NCBI GenBank assembly: GCA_963930645.1
Contig: OZ005651.1
Span: forward strand, 328,371,527-328,435,526
Direction: 5' to 3'
Origin: Salticus scenicus
Taxonomy: Eukaryota > Arthropoda > Arachnida > Araneae > Salticidae
Length of the DNA: 64,000 bases
Below the pieces are notes generated by a model. That model was not told the origin of the DNA, ran no database searches, and was given only the letters and a program-made list of their open reading frames with translations. A program made the position numbers and the translations under genes. Position 1 is the stretch's first letter. Every line of letters begins with the position of its first letter. Positions 23,011 to 33,800 of this stretch are shown here, piece by piece.

Positions 23011-25102
23011 TATTATGTGTTTTTTATTTTATTATGTTACGAAAAATTGTATTCATCAATTACTGTGTGTGCAATATGTCTATGATCTGAAGTTTTAATA
23101 AAAAATATTTAATAACGTCGGAATGACTCTAAGCAGCATCCAAACGTACTCTCAAAGTCATAATTTTAATACAAATGTTTTTAAAGAAAAGTTTGAAACA
23201 CCTGGCAAAGCCTATAACAATCAAGCTGCAATGCCATGTCCTAAAAAATGCTTTAAGTTTATCTTCACTTTTCTAGATTTTCGAATAAAAAAGCATGAAA
23301 AACATTCTCTTCACAATTTGTAACATACATACATCAAATTTTTATGACACGCAAGAAAATATTTCTTTCAAAATATTAACTTTTAATTCAATTTTTATCC
23401 CACTAGGGCAATTATCCGACAATGACCTGTTTCCTCAGTAGTCTAATTCATAATATTAAATTCCTCGAATTATTGGGATCAAATATTTGTTAAATTAAAA
23501 TTAGCAACAAATTACTGAGGGGAGTGTGACTTAATTTTGCTGAAGCGAAATCTCTTTTATCTTTTATTTCTTTCAACATTAGAATTGATAAAAATGATAT
23601 TTTCTCTTTGCATGGTAACACGCTTTATAATGTAAAAGAAAAAAAAAACGTACCTTTCATCATACCTTTCCATGCTACTTAAATACATTTAAATTCCAAA
23701 AGAAATTTTTGAGCTTAATCAGTAATTTTCAGCATCGTTCAAATTTTTCCACTTCATTTCCCAATCTGTACCTTTAAAATGTAAAAAGAAATTGCTAATT
23801 TTATAATTTATTTCCCGCTTCTCATCAAAGCAACGAACATGCCAAAATCGGAGCCCTTTTTTCCTCCTGCTGTCAAGACAAACCTTAACGAGCCCCAGTG
23901 ACATTAACAAGAAAGTGTAGCAATTAAATGTGGCCGCAATAAGACCGACAAAAAATTACAACATCTGACAGTTAAATTTATCGAATGCTATTGGAGTTAA
24001 TAATCAAGATTAGAAATCTCCTTCCGCTTGGACTTTGCAAACTGTTTGCGGTAATTATTTATAATTTATCATCTTAATGTGCCAATAAACGCAGTCGTGT
24101 CATTACCGACTTGCCATTACATCGCACGACTAATAAAAATTTATTAAAATGTGTAAACTCCCTTTTAAAATAGAGCGTCGATATAAGAAGACCGCGTCGA
24201 CATTCAGGATTTGGATAGGTTGGGAAAATATTTTTGCGCCACAATTTATTAAAAATATCTTAGGAGCTGAGAATGTCTTTTAGTTGACCGAATGTTATGT
24301 GTGGAAATACTTGCTGAGTAATCAAATATTATTTAAATAATTTCTAATTTGTGATAAAATGCATTTTATGTATACTTTTTACTTAATATCAATCTAAAAA
24401 AAAAAAAAAAAAAAAACTGGTATACTTTATGACATAACACTTAGAAATTTTATGTTACGTTGTAATAAATTTTTTCTCCTAAATTTCCTCGGATGGAAAT
24501 TAATGAGACTTCCTTTTATACATTTATTAAAATTAAAATTTATCAGCATAAGGTAAAAAGCACTAGAAATTTTATTGTTTTAAAAATATTGTTAACATGT
24601 ATATGCAGTATAAATATATACGTAGTTATTTCACATTGTGATTAAAATCTCAATGTTGTTAAAAGAGAAATATTTTTTTTTTTTCACACGTCAGTTAAAT
24701 TTATACAGTTCGTAATTCTAATTGTTATAAAATAAAAAACAAATCTCTAATGAAAATAGCATAATAGGTCTCCTAAATTAAATTAGTGCTTAATATCTCG
24801 TTAAATCTATGACAATTTCAAGAGAAAGAGAAATTCCTTATTACTTCTTGATATGTAAGAAATACACAATAATAATAATTCATCATTACAAAAATGGACT
24901 GATTAGGAAGATTTTAATTGTATAACGGAAATATAAGCCTTATGATATTTTTTATACAGATATTTTTGTTTGTTTGTGTTTGCATGCATTAACTTAAATA
25001 ACAATTAGTCCGTTCCTAGCTAATATTGGTACCTTTTGGAAATTGTAGAAAAAAAAAATTAACAGTTTTCATTGAACCACTAAAAGTGATGTCCTGTTTT
25101 AC

Positions 25103-25133
<31 letters not shown>

Positions 25134-25290
25134 CTTTTTATGCAACTAATTTAAAGATTTCTCCGAAAGTGAGAGATGGTGTTTTCCATGGAGAATCATG
25201 TGTTGTGCAATGATTGATAAAAAGGAAATTTCTTACCTTTACCTCAATTAGGACTTCAAGTTAAAAAACTTTAAACCATTGAAGCTTCTT
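23011..25290. other. Mostly unique-looking AT-rich DNA
   Basis: I see no supported gene. The part at 23,690-24,260 is less simple in sequence and has few homopolymer runs; it could be conserved non-coding DNA or an exon-poor gene region, but nothing proves this. T runs occur near 24,398 and 25,110. Confidence 0.35.
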
Positions 25291-25439
25291 CACTGTCAAA
25301 AATGTGTCCTATTTGCTGCCAGAGATTCTCTGTAATTTGAGAAAATACGTTCTGACAAGGTAATTTTTCCGTAAATTACGCGTATTTTCTCAAATTATAG
25401 AGAATTTCTGGCAGCAAATAGGACATATTTTTTACAGTG
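25291..25439. mobile_element. 149-base palindromic MITE with CACTGT ends
   Basis: CACTGTCAAAAATGTGTCCT and about 40 further bases are mirrored at the right end, where the reversed sequence starts CACTGTAAAAAATATGTCCT. Arms are about 60 bases with a handful of mismatches. TT flanks both sides, too short to prove a target duplication. Confidence 0.85.
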
Positions 25440-25514
25440 TTGATCCGTCTATTTTTCTCTGTTCTCCTTTCCATTCATGTGTTCATGGTTATTATTGTAT
25501 AATATCTGTAACTT

Positions 25515-25521
25515 TACTTCG

Positions 25522-25560
<39 letters not shown>
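25515..25560. repeat. AT microsatellite
   Basis: A simple TA run ends in CACACA. Confidence 0.9.
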
Positions 25561-25561
<1 letters not shown>

Positions 25562-25914
25562 GCAGAAAGCAAATGAACAATATATAAAATAAATAATTTG
25601 GAACCATTATGAAATGTGTTATGCATATATTTATTGTGCAGCCCTGTTAAGGAAGATTGCATGTTGCTAGAAAGTGAAGCACACAAGTGTAACACATATA
25701 AGAAGAGTTGTGATATAAAATTCCACTTAAATTCGATTATTTTACTGTAAAAATAAGATAATATTTTACATACAGACTTAGCGATAATGTGATACTGTTT
25801 TATTTACTGATTACAGTTCAATAATTCAGAAGTATGAGCTAATTTTCAATAGTAAAATGCGCTGAAAAACTTGTGTTAAAAAGTAATAAATAAAAAACTT
25901 TGAAAAAAAAAACA

Positions 25915-25962
25915 TAAATTATAAAAAATCGCAACAATTGTTTCAGGTCAAAATAACAGCAC
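25915..25962 (+). repeat. Dispersed repeat R2 copy
   Basis: TCGCAACAATTGTTTCAGGT followed by CAAAATAACAGCACGG is one of at least five copies. The bases after the core also resemble the inverted copy near 53,975 (AGCACGG). Confidence 0.55.
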
Positions 25963-26756
25963 GGCTCTTCATTGGGCGAAAAAAGCGGGCAAGGGGCAGC
26001 ATCAAAGTGACAACGCACCTATTACTGACTACTAATTTTGTTTATTACGATAACTGTTGCTCTAAAATAATTCTAAAAACTTAATAAATTTTTCTCCTCG
26101 TAATATAACTCTTTCTTTTTTTTTTTGATGAGATGTCTTAAAAATAAACCTTTATTTAAGGTCACCGAGATCGAGATGCCAACTTTTGACTTATTACTCT
26201 AAATTTTTCCCATACATAACCTTTCTGCCGGAAGGAGTAAATAATAAAGTTGTTGAGACTTCGCGCTATATTTTATAAGTTTATAGAAATTCTTATGTAC
26301 ATTAATCTCGAAGCGAAGAAGGGAGAGATGTGAATGGCACATCAGTCTGAAAATTCTTTTTTATTTTTTTTTTCGTACTATAATCTAAGCGCAAAAAACC
26401 AGCTTGTCTGGAATAAAGTGACGAGCATGGTCGTCGCCTTGGTAACGGATGCTATCGACTGTTAGAGAAGGAGGAGTAATACTTAAAAATTGGTATGAAA
26501 AGTTCGGTAAACATCACATTCAGATTTTTTTACATGTTTTATTTGAGTAAATGTTATAATTGAAATTTCTTTTTTCGTCATTATAAATATATGTATATAT
26601 ATATATACACACAGAATGTTAACTTTTTTATATACATAACTAAAAATCTTTTTTTTTTTTTTTTTTTTTGTTTCCATGAAAATTTCTTTTGAAATGTAAC
26701 TTACACGCTGAACGACATTTGATACTCCAATGAATAAGAATTTTATGAGCAACCAC
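25963..26756. other. AT-rich DNA with short poly(T) run
   Basis: I see no gene. An AT microsatellite lies near 26,588 and a T run near 26,650. The frame across it is a chance frame. Confidence 0.4.
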
Positions 26757-26810
26757 CATAAATTGCAAAAACTCGCAACAGTTGTATCAGATTAAAATAA
26801 TTGAGTACGA
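26757..26810 (+). repeat. Dispersed repeat R2 copy
   Basis: AAATTGCAAAAACTCGCAAC, then AGTTGTATCAGATTAAAATAA, matches the R2 core with a few changes. Confidence 0.5.
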
Positions 26811-27059
26811 TCAACCTGAAGTAATAATTTTGAGTTTTTGCAACCTATGGTATTTGCTTACAAAGTTTTTATTCATGATCATTCAATAACAGTACTTCGA
26901 TACGTTTTACAGTGATATTATACTACTTTACTATATTTTAATTAATTTCAGCTTTTATGATACGTATTGCGGTATTTATTTGACAGCTTTGAGATATATA
27001 GTTACAATGACTTTTACCTCGAATGGTCTATATTATATCAATTCACAGTAACAACCACA

Positions 27060-27185
27060 ACGCATAATTACCTCGCAAACTTAGAACACCACAAACATCC
27101 CTTCCCGCACCTAGATTCGAACTTGAGACCTAGAGATTCAGAAGGAAGAGCCCTACCATCCAGACCACGAAGCCGGTTTACGTAT
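27060..27185 (-). mobile_element. tRNA-derived SINE-like segment
   Basis: On the minus strand TGGTCTGGATGG (A-box-like) is followed about 40 bases later by AAGTTCGAATC (B-box-like). The downstream part (CGGGAAGGGATG and on) is unique. No clear poly(A) tail or target duplication is visible. Confidence 0.55.
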
Positions 27186-27271
27186 TGTGTATAAAACAAT
27201 TATAATGAACATAAATATACAGTCGTTGTTTGTCGTAAAATACATATTGGTGTTAAATGATGAAAAATTAA

Positions 27272-27512
27272 CCTTTTCCACTCGATGGCTTTTTCGCTCC
27301 GGCGAACCAGCAGCTCGAGACAATTTTCGGCATATTTAATGAACTACTCACGATTAAAATAAAATGATTACACACACAATTTAATGTTTAAAACTTTTTG
27401 TTTCGCCATTTTATGTAATTTTAGACTTCAAAGAAAAACGTTTGTTAAATATATCAAACGTTACCGTGTCAATTCAAGTCATGACCAAGAGTAACTTATC
27501 GAGTGCAAAGGG
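27272..27512. mobile_element. piggyBac-type MITE
   Basis: TTAA flanks both sides (27,268-27,271 and 27,513-27,516). The ends read CCTTTTCCACTCGAT and, reversed, CCCTTTGCACTCGAT, the kind of end found in piggyBac elements. About 241 bases, non-coding. Confidence 0.8.
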
Positions 27513-27529
27513 TTAAAACCTTGATGACA

Positions 27530-27585
27530 AACAATATAAATTGCAAAAACATATAACAATTGTTTCAGGTCGAAACAACTAAGCA
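27530..27585 (+). repeat. Dispersed repeat R2 copy
   Basis: AAATTGCAAAAACATATAAC, then AATTGTTTCAGGTCGAAACAA, matches the R2 core. It lies directly after the piggyBac-type MITE. Confidence 0.55.
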
Positions 27586-27613
27586 TAGAATGTTTCGTCT
27601 TTTGCTAAAAGTA

Positions 27614-27752
27614 CAGTTGGTAACAAAAGTATCCGAACACTAGCAAAAATCCCTACATAAAAAAGTAGAGTTAATACTGTTTTGTTAAATAAATCCTTGT
27701 CGAATCATGTTCTTAGTCAGTCTAAGAACAGGATTCGACAAGGATTTATTTA
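27614..27752. mobile_element. M2 MITE, truncated copy 2
   Basis: The left arm and loop match 20,182-20,394 (CAGTTGGTAACAAAAGTATC, then TAAATAAATCCTTGTCGAAT). The right arm stops after about 33 bases (AAGGATTTATTTAA), so its outer half is deleted. TA precedes the left end. Confidence 0.85.
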
Positions 27753-27765
27753 AATATTTATTTAT

Positions 27766-28250
27766 ATTCGCGAAGGGTTAATTCCCGGCGCAAGTTCAGA
27801 CAAAACATATGGACTAATAAGTAATACAGGACTTTCAAATAGGACAGTTCTCACCAACTATCATAACTGTTTTCAACCTCTGTTATTTATCAATTAACGC
27901 CCATTGTCGGTATGGTTTAATTCCGGCGTGACTCTCAATTTGTGCGGTGTCCCTCTCCAAGTTCAATCATTTCTAGTCACTACAGCGCCCCTTATCGCGA
28001 AGGGCTAATCCCCGGCGCAACTTCGGACTATAACCATGGACTCCTCGTTATATAAGACTCTCAAATTAGACATTCCTCATCAACAATCATCTCTGTTTTT
28101 AATCTCTGTCGGCCTCCTCATTAGAAGCCTAAATTTTGTCTTTTTAATTAACTGCTTTCCTCTGTCGCATGAGATTTTATATCTGGCAGCAATTGTATTT
28201 TTTTTTTTTAAATGTTTATGCAATAAACAAGGGGGGAGACTTAATCTCTA
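27766..28250 (+). repeat. Possible LTR fragment with internal direct repeat
   Basis: A block of about 115 bases starting CGCGAAGGGTTAATTCCCGG (27,768) is repeated near 27,995 with moderate divergence. The second copy contains TTATATAAGACTCTC, a TATA-box-like sequence. Farther on lie AATAAA (28,221) and a purine run AAGGGGGGAGA. These are the parts expected of a retrotransposon LTR and adjacent tract, but no TG..CA ends or coding region are visible. Confidence 0.3.
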
Positions 28251-28339
28251 GAAACTTCAGAATTTCACATTGTTATGTGACATTTGTCGTCAGAGCCCCT
28301 CTTTAGAGGTTGAAATCGCTCAAAACCGCTGCATAGTGG

Positions 28340-28405
28340 GGAGCGACCTCCTTCCGTCTTTGAATTACGAGCCCGGCGCTCTACCGACTGGGCTACCGCG
28401 GCCTT
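28340..28405 (-). repeat. tRNA-derived head fragment
   Basis: On the minus strand GCGGTAGCCCAGTCGGTAGA is a good A-box with D-arm, followed by GCGCCGGGCTCGTAATTC, which resembles an anticodon arm. The B-box is degraded. It is probably the 5' end of a decayed SINE. Confidence 0.5.
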
Positions 28406-28637
28406 GCATGTAATTTGGAGTAATGTAAAAATAAATCTGAAATTGAAATTGCATTATTTTAAATATATGCAATATTGAAACATTACATAAAATAATTAAA
28501 ATATTACATATAACATAAAACATAACTACAGCGCATAGAATACATAGAGTGGAAAGCGACCAGCAAATCAGTGCCTTAAAAATTAAACCTCTCACCAGAG
28601 GTCAGTGCGATCGAGTTTATTGCTTGAAAAACTCCCT

Positions 28638-28833
28638 ATAGACCGTATGCAAGTGACGTCATTCCTTCACCCGGAGCCATAAGTGATGTCCAAATACAGA
28701 GCGACTATCCAATGGTTTTAAAGTATAAGATAAACAAGCAGGTTTTTCAACCAATCATATTTTGAGCTCTGTTTGTTTGGTCTCCAGTTCAGTTGTTGCT
28801 AATAGCAACGTGACGTACTTGCATACGGTCTAT
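28638..28833. mobile_element. 196-base MITE-like inverted repeat
   Basis: ATAGACCGTATGCAAGTGAC at the left is mirrored by GTACTTGCATACGGTCTAT at the right (17 perfect bases, then a looser ACGTCA match). The interior is GC-richer than the surroundings and non-coding. Confidence 0.75.
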
Positions 28834-29444
28834 TAGTTAATTGTCTGCTTAGATCACGTGATTGAGCAGACGAAACTGGGAAAAGCCAATCATCGCTTAT
28901 ATTTGAGCAAAAAAATTCGATCGCAGCGTCATCTGGGAAGCTTAATTTTTTTTTATCGGTATTTTAAGCATTCAGCCATAAGCGCTTGTCATACTGTATG
29001 TTCTAGGATCTGTAACATAACGTCACTTTTTCTAAACAGAAACTTCTAATTTCAGAAAATACGTAGAGTGTTGAGTAGGTTTTAATAAGGCTCCTATATA
29101 TACGCGCTGGCGCATCAGGAATTTTGTTGCCTTAGGGTTGCTACATGTACCCAGCGCGTTCCGTAAATAAACAAACGGCAGCCATTATTTCTATCATTTG
29201 AATTACTTTAGAGTTACTTTTTTACTTATTTTTCATAATTTAAGCTAATTAAATTATGATACATGAGATTGCTTAAGGATAAATTATCATAATCACTCAA
29301 GAAAACAATATAAAATGCTCAGATTTCTATAATTTAAAAAAAATAATAATACTTTTATTTACTAATATTTTTCTTTGTTAATTTTATTAAAAACACTTTA
29401 AAGACACGTAAAATTATATTTTATTCAAAAGATGTTAAAAAAAT

Positions 29445-29488
29445 TTATCCGAATCTTTTCGCTTTAATAGTAAAGCATCATCAGGGAT
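29445..29488 (-). ncRNA. Hammerhead-ribozyme-like motif, left copy
   Basis: On the minus strand: CTGATGA (29,484-29,478), then U, then a stem II of GCTTTA/TAAAGC with loop CTAT, then GAAA. A minimal stem III and a UUC cleavage triplet follow (cut expected after 29,451). GGAT there could pair with ATCC just before CTGATGA as a 4-bp stem I. The extra U after the core CTGATGA and the very short stem III depart from the consensus. Activity is unknown. Confidence 0.5.
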
Positions 29489-29591
29489 TTTTATTATTCG
29501 TTTCCAATGAGCAGTTTTTAAATATATTTTTTTTTCACAGTCAACAGTTAAAGTCTTTTAATAACGTGAATATCAGCAAAGTCAATTTGCA

Positions 29592-29633
29592 GTCCCTGAT
29601 GATGCTTTACTATTAAAGCGAAAAGCTTCGGAT
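29592..29633 (+). ncRNA. Hammerhead-ribozyme-like motif, right copy
   Basis: CTGATGA (29,596-29,602), U, GCTTTA (29,604-29,609), loop CTAT, TAAAGC (29,614-29,619), GAAA (29,620-29,623), AGC, then UUC ending at 29,629. GGA (29,630-29,632) can pair with UCC (29,593-29,595). All core bases are present. The two copies differ in the stem III loop (GC here, GA in the left copy) while the core is unchanged. The same caveats apply as for the left copy. Confidence 0.5.
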
Positions 29634-29927
29634 AAATTTTTTTAACATCTTCTAAATAAAATATAATTTTACGTGTGTTTAAAGTGTTTTTAATATAATT
29701 AACAAATGACACGTGTTCAATTTAACTCTTTTTTAGAGATAATTTTTCTTTGTGTTTCTGACATGCGCGAATGTAAAAATACAAAAAATTTGTTATTTTA
29801 ATCATATTATTTATATTAATAACCATAAATTAATTAAAGAAGACATTTTATTACCGTGTGTTTGAATTTTGGCGACGTTTACTGTGGTCGACAAAGTTGC
29901 TTGTTTCCATGTGCTAAATTATATATA

Positions 29928-30595
29928 CACTGCTCGACATTAAAAATGCAACACCAAGAAGGAATGATAATAACGGAATGAAATTAGTTGGACACATACA
30001 TTATAGTAGGAAGAACAATTGATTAAAATTTCAGGAAATTTGGAGTAATATGTACTGAGAAAACAGTACATAAATTAGCGACCTCTGTGAGCAATAACAG
30101 CACATATTTGCCTAGGCATTGAATCGAATAGCGATTGGATGACATGTACGGGTAGAGCACTTCATGAAGCTTCAACACGATGCCACAATTCATCGATCGA
30201 AGTTACTGGTGAGTGGTGGGGGGGGGCAGTCGCTTTTCAATGATTTAACAGTCATTTTCATTGGTGCGAGATCAGGAGAACTCGTTGGCCAGAGCAACAG
30301 TCAAACACATTCTGTATCAAAGAAGGTCCGGACAATACAAACAACTTGCGGTCGTGCATTATCTTGCTTAAATTTTGCGCTACGGAGGCCTCGAATACAG
30401 GGCAGAGGGGCGGGCCTTAACTCGTCATGAATTTAATGGCCGCTGTTCAGAGTGCCAGGAATACTCAGTACATATTACTCCAAATTTCCTGAAATTTTAA
30501 TCAATTGTTCTTCCTCTTATAATGTATGTGTCCAACAAATTTCATTCCGCTATTATCATTCCTTCTTGGTGTTGCATTTTCAATGTCGAGCAGTG
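29928..30595. mobile_element. Internally deleted mariner/Tc1 element
   Basis: Terminal inverted repeats of about 130 bases start CACTGCTCGACATTAAAAAT and, reversed, CACTGCTCGACATTGAAAAT. TA flanks both sides (29,926-29,927 and 30,596-30,597). The 668-base element keeps only a piece of transposase on the minus strand. Confidence 0.9.
30245..30372 (-). pseudogene. Transposase fragment inside the 29,928 element
   Basis: The minus strand reads FKQDNARPQVV, a spacer with a stop, then LLLWPTSSPDLAPMKM. These match the second catalytic aspartate (QDNARP) and the WP.RSPDL.PIE region of Tc1-like proteins. The final glutamate is replaced (methionine at the expected place). The rest of the protein is absent. 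Confidence 0.8.
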
Positions 30596-30609
30596 TATTA
30601 TAAGATTCG

Positions 30610-31060
30610 CTTTTTTTTTTTTTGTTGTTGTTGTTGTTTAATGAATAGTATTGCTATAAATAGCACAAAAAGTAAGTAAATAAAAAGAAATTTGCCACTT
30701 TTCACAGTAAGCTTTTGTTTATTGAATTTAAATTTTATTTTTTTATTTTTATTTATTTATTTTTAATTATTTGTTTGTTTTATTTATTTATTTATTTATT
30801 TATTACAAAAAGTTATGATTTTTATTCGAAACAGAAAGATTTTTAGCATCTTATTCCCAGTACATCTACACAATATCCTGAGGATAAAATAACATACCGA
30901 AAATGTACTGTGTATAGATGTGCTGCTAGGGATATTAATTGTTGTTTATTGCTCTTGACCGATCGTAGCTTCAGATCAAGATTTCTTAAAATTGCTAGTG
31001 AAGCGATAAGGTCGCCAAGCAGGAATGCTGCCTTCTTCCGAGACAACAAAATGGCGGCGA
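30610..31060. repeat. T-run and TTTA-rich stretch
   Basis: A T run with GTT repeats (30,611-30,640) and a TTTA-rich patch (30,735-30,805) lie in AT-rich DNA. Nothing else was seen. Confidence 0.6.
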
Positions 31061-31074
31061 TGTGCCGGCCTATA

Positions 31075-31262
31075 TAATTTATTTAAGGGTTTTAACGTCG
31101 CACTATAGCTATGCAGTGGGAAATTGGAGACCGCCATGTATTCACTCCTACGGATGTTCTGGAGACATGCCATCTTAATTTTGATCCTCCACGAAGGGGA
31201 GGACTTTCTTGCTTCAGTAACCCCTAGAGCAATAGAAAATACTACCCTCCTATACTTAAGTT
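31075..31262 (-). mobile_element. SINE family B, 3' portion
   Basis: The plus strand shows GTTTTAACGTCGCACTATAG, ATTGGAGACCGCCATG, GACATGCCATCTTAATTTTG and ATCCTCCACGAAGGGG. The first two and last two blocks line up with the copy at 61.5 kb. The tRNA-like head is missing. Confidence 0.6.
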
Positions 31263-33674
31263 CCTTGGCATCATTGGAGGAAGATTAATGTGATTTGGCG
31301 ATGACTTTTTCGTATTTGCCATTCAAAACGTAAAGTTTAATAATTTTTTGCGGCTTTCCTGTCCCGATTCAGCAGCTAATTTTTTTTTTTTTTTTTTTAC
31401 CATTGAATTAAGTGCAACGTAAACTATTTTCTTTAATTTTTTCAAAAAAATCGGTGATTAGCACTTGACAGAGTTCCCTTGTAAGTTGAAGACTTTGTAA
31501 TAATGCTTAAAATTGATTACATTTAGACCTTTTTAAAAAGTTCTCAGCAGCTGAAATTCGATTAAAAACTGATACCATTTTATTCTGAATTCCTGCAGTA
31601 TTAGCACGTCAGGCTAGTTATGATTTACACGTTTTTGTTCATATTTTCCATTTGTAGAACAATTTCAATCTTTACTTTACAGAATGGTTGAATTTATATC
31701 AATATTTATAAATGCTAAATTCCGTTGTGTGTATCGTATGACCTTTAAAAAAATGTATTGCTAATAAAGGAATTTTAATCTTTCATTAAAAATTCAGCAT
31801 CTTACTTGTTACATTCTGATGCAATAGCACAGTACTAGTGCAACATTAACCCAACCATTCTGATGAAACCGAATACTCAAATCATAACAGATTTTTATAT
31901 CTTTTTATTAAATATTTTGAATGGGTAAGAAATTAGCAGATAGTGTGGAATTTTTTTCTTTTTCTTTTTTTCTAAATTTAACTGTAAAAAGAAGGAAGTA
32001 TTTAATCTGTATGCGGTAAGATTATAAAATACCATGTACTAACTCATTTACATTAAATGGTCTTTAATATTAATCATAAATACAATTTACCAGAAAGAGT
32101 GGTTTTGAAATGCCTTAAAATTTATTCATTTATGATAGAGGATTTGAATGGCCACTCCTTACCATCAGAAATTATCATCCAACTAAAAACATTTACTACT
32201 TATCTTCAAACTCGAAATTTCTCATCAGGAATAAATCATGTGGATATCAGCGAAAAGTTGGATGCATTTAGTAAGCAAGGAAATGCTGAAAAATTCATTC
32301 GATTCGAATGAAGTAAATTAAATTCTTTTCAGTGAGTAGAAAGAGGATGTAATTAGTTTTGAAGGTTTCATCGAAGAGTCTTTATCCTTACGGGAAACAA
32401 TCAATAAATGGTAGAATATGTATGCTTAAAAGTGAGGGAAGACGCTAAGACTCTTATCAATAGTTTCAGGAGTTATCAGGCACCAAATATTAAAATAATT
32501 ATTCTACATATGTTATGAGAAAAATTTCTGAAATGGACAGATGCAGGCTTAATGAATATTCAAATAATTAACTGAACTTTTTTGCCGACATGATTAAATT
32601 TTAAAATATAAATATTAATTTCATAGTATTAATGAAAAATAAATTGGTGGCTATAAATAAATCGTTAAAATAATTTTTAAACAGACAATTTGAACAAAAT
32701 CAGTCCTCGCAAAAATCATAACTAACTGGCAACTGTTCCAATTAATTTGGAATAATAATAACCACTATTTTCGAAAAATAATTTTGGACTTATTTAATAA
32801 TTGAAAAGCATAGAAAAATATTTTTTAGGGGGAAAATATTGGTAAGAAATGTTTAGAAAAAGAAAAAATTATAATTTCCAGTTATGTAAAAGTATAATTT
32901 TTAAATTTTCAGTATAGTATATTTTAAAACAATAAATTAAATAAAAAACGTTTTAATAATTACGGCTGAATATAATAAACTTGTTAAAAACACCATAGAA
33001 ATTAAGACGCGATGCGTTTTGAAAAACTGTGCTTATTATTGTGCACCTGATGAAGTAAAATGACGCACTTTGTGACTTAATTTTTGGTAGTGTTTTATAA
33101 AAGTTTTATTCTTTCTGTTAAAATCCCATATAGCGCCTTTCAACATCATCTGATTTTCGTACATTTAACGCCATCTTTAGTATTCATCCCATTTTAATTT
33201 TTTTTTTTTTTTTTTTTAATAGAAATACTCATACAATCATTTATCTATAAAATTATATCTTTTACTGTGGTCTGATTTTAAATTCAATGCTACTATGCTG
33301 TTAGTATCAAATACCATGTACAAAATAGAGTTCATACTTATCTACATTTTTGCAGGTAGTCTTTAAAATAAATTTCCTGTTTTAAGAAGTCACGTTGAAA
33401 GGAGATAATATATTTTTTTTTAAATGTGACCATAACTTTATTTACAATAATTAAAAAACTAATTACTTTTACAACTCATATTTTTTAATAGGTGTTAAGA
33501 AAGGTTTTATCTCTCTATTACAGCCATTAAAATAATTCTACATTTTTTTTTTTATATATATAAAATGTCAGAGCGAATTTTTTTGTCGATGTATAACCTT
33601 GTCCGCACACTATCTCCGTGATGGTTAGCCAGAATTTAATAAAAGTTTAATAGCTCTTACATGAGATGTAAATA
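31263..33674. other. AT-rich DNA without recognised gene
   Basis: An 84-codon frame starting near 32,057 has protein-like composition but matches nothing I know and has no splice or promoter context. CACCTGATGAAGTAAAATGA near 33,047 recalls the 22.97 kb segment. Confidence 0.35.
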
Positions 33675-33800
33675 CATGAAATGACAAACAATTAGCTTTT
33701 TAGCATTAAAAGGTTTGTAATTGTGGCCATAATTACGCATGAAATGGCAAAAAATTAGTTTTTAGCATTAAAAGGTTTGTAATTATAAGCATAATTACAC
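33675..33800. repeat. Tandem duplication of about 63 bases
   Basis: CATGAAATGACAAACAATTA (33,675) and CATGAAATGGCAAAAAATTA (33,738) start two head-to-tail copies that both contain AGCATTAAAAGGTTTGTAAT. Confidence 0.85.

Larger units (their letters stand above)
29376..29706. mobile_element. Inverted pair of Penelope-like terminal segments
   Basis: Arms of about 110 bases (29,376-29,490 and 29,592-29,706) are nearly identical in inverted orientation. Each contains CCTGATGATGCTTTACTATT followed by AAAGCGAAAAG, which can fold like a hammerhead ribozyme. Penelope-like retroelements are known to carry hammerhead motifs in their terminal repeats, and inverted partial copies are common there. No reverse transcriptase lies nearby, so the assignment is by motif alone. 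Confidence 0.55.

Noticed and set aside
27766..28250. Host promoter with TATA box
   Set aside because: The TATA-like sequence lies in a duplicated block with repeat features and no downstream gene. An LTR-like fragment is more likely.
32057..32311. 84-codon frame with protein-like composition
   Set aside because: No recognisable domain, promoter, splice or repeat context. Such lengths are expected by chance in 64 kb.
33045..33090. Second CCTGATGAAG segment
   Set aside because: As above, the GAAA core is missing. It may only be a decayed relative.
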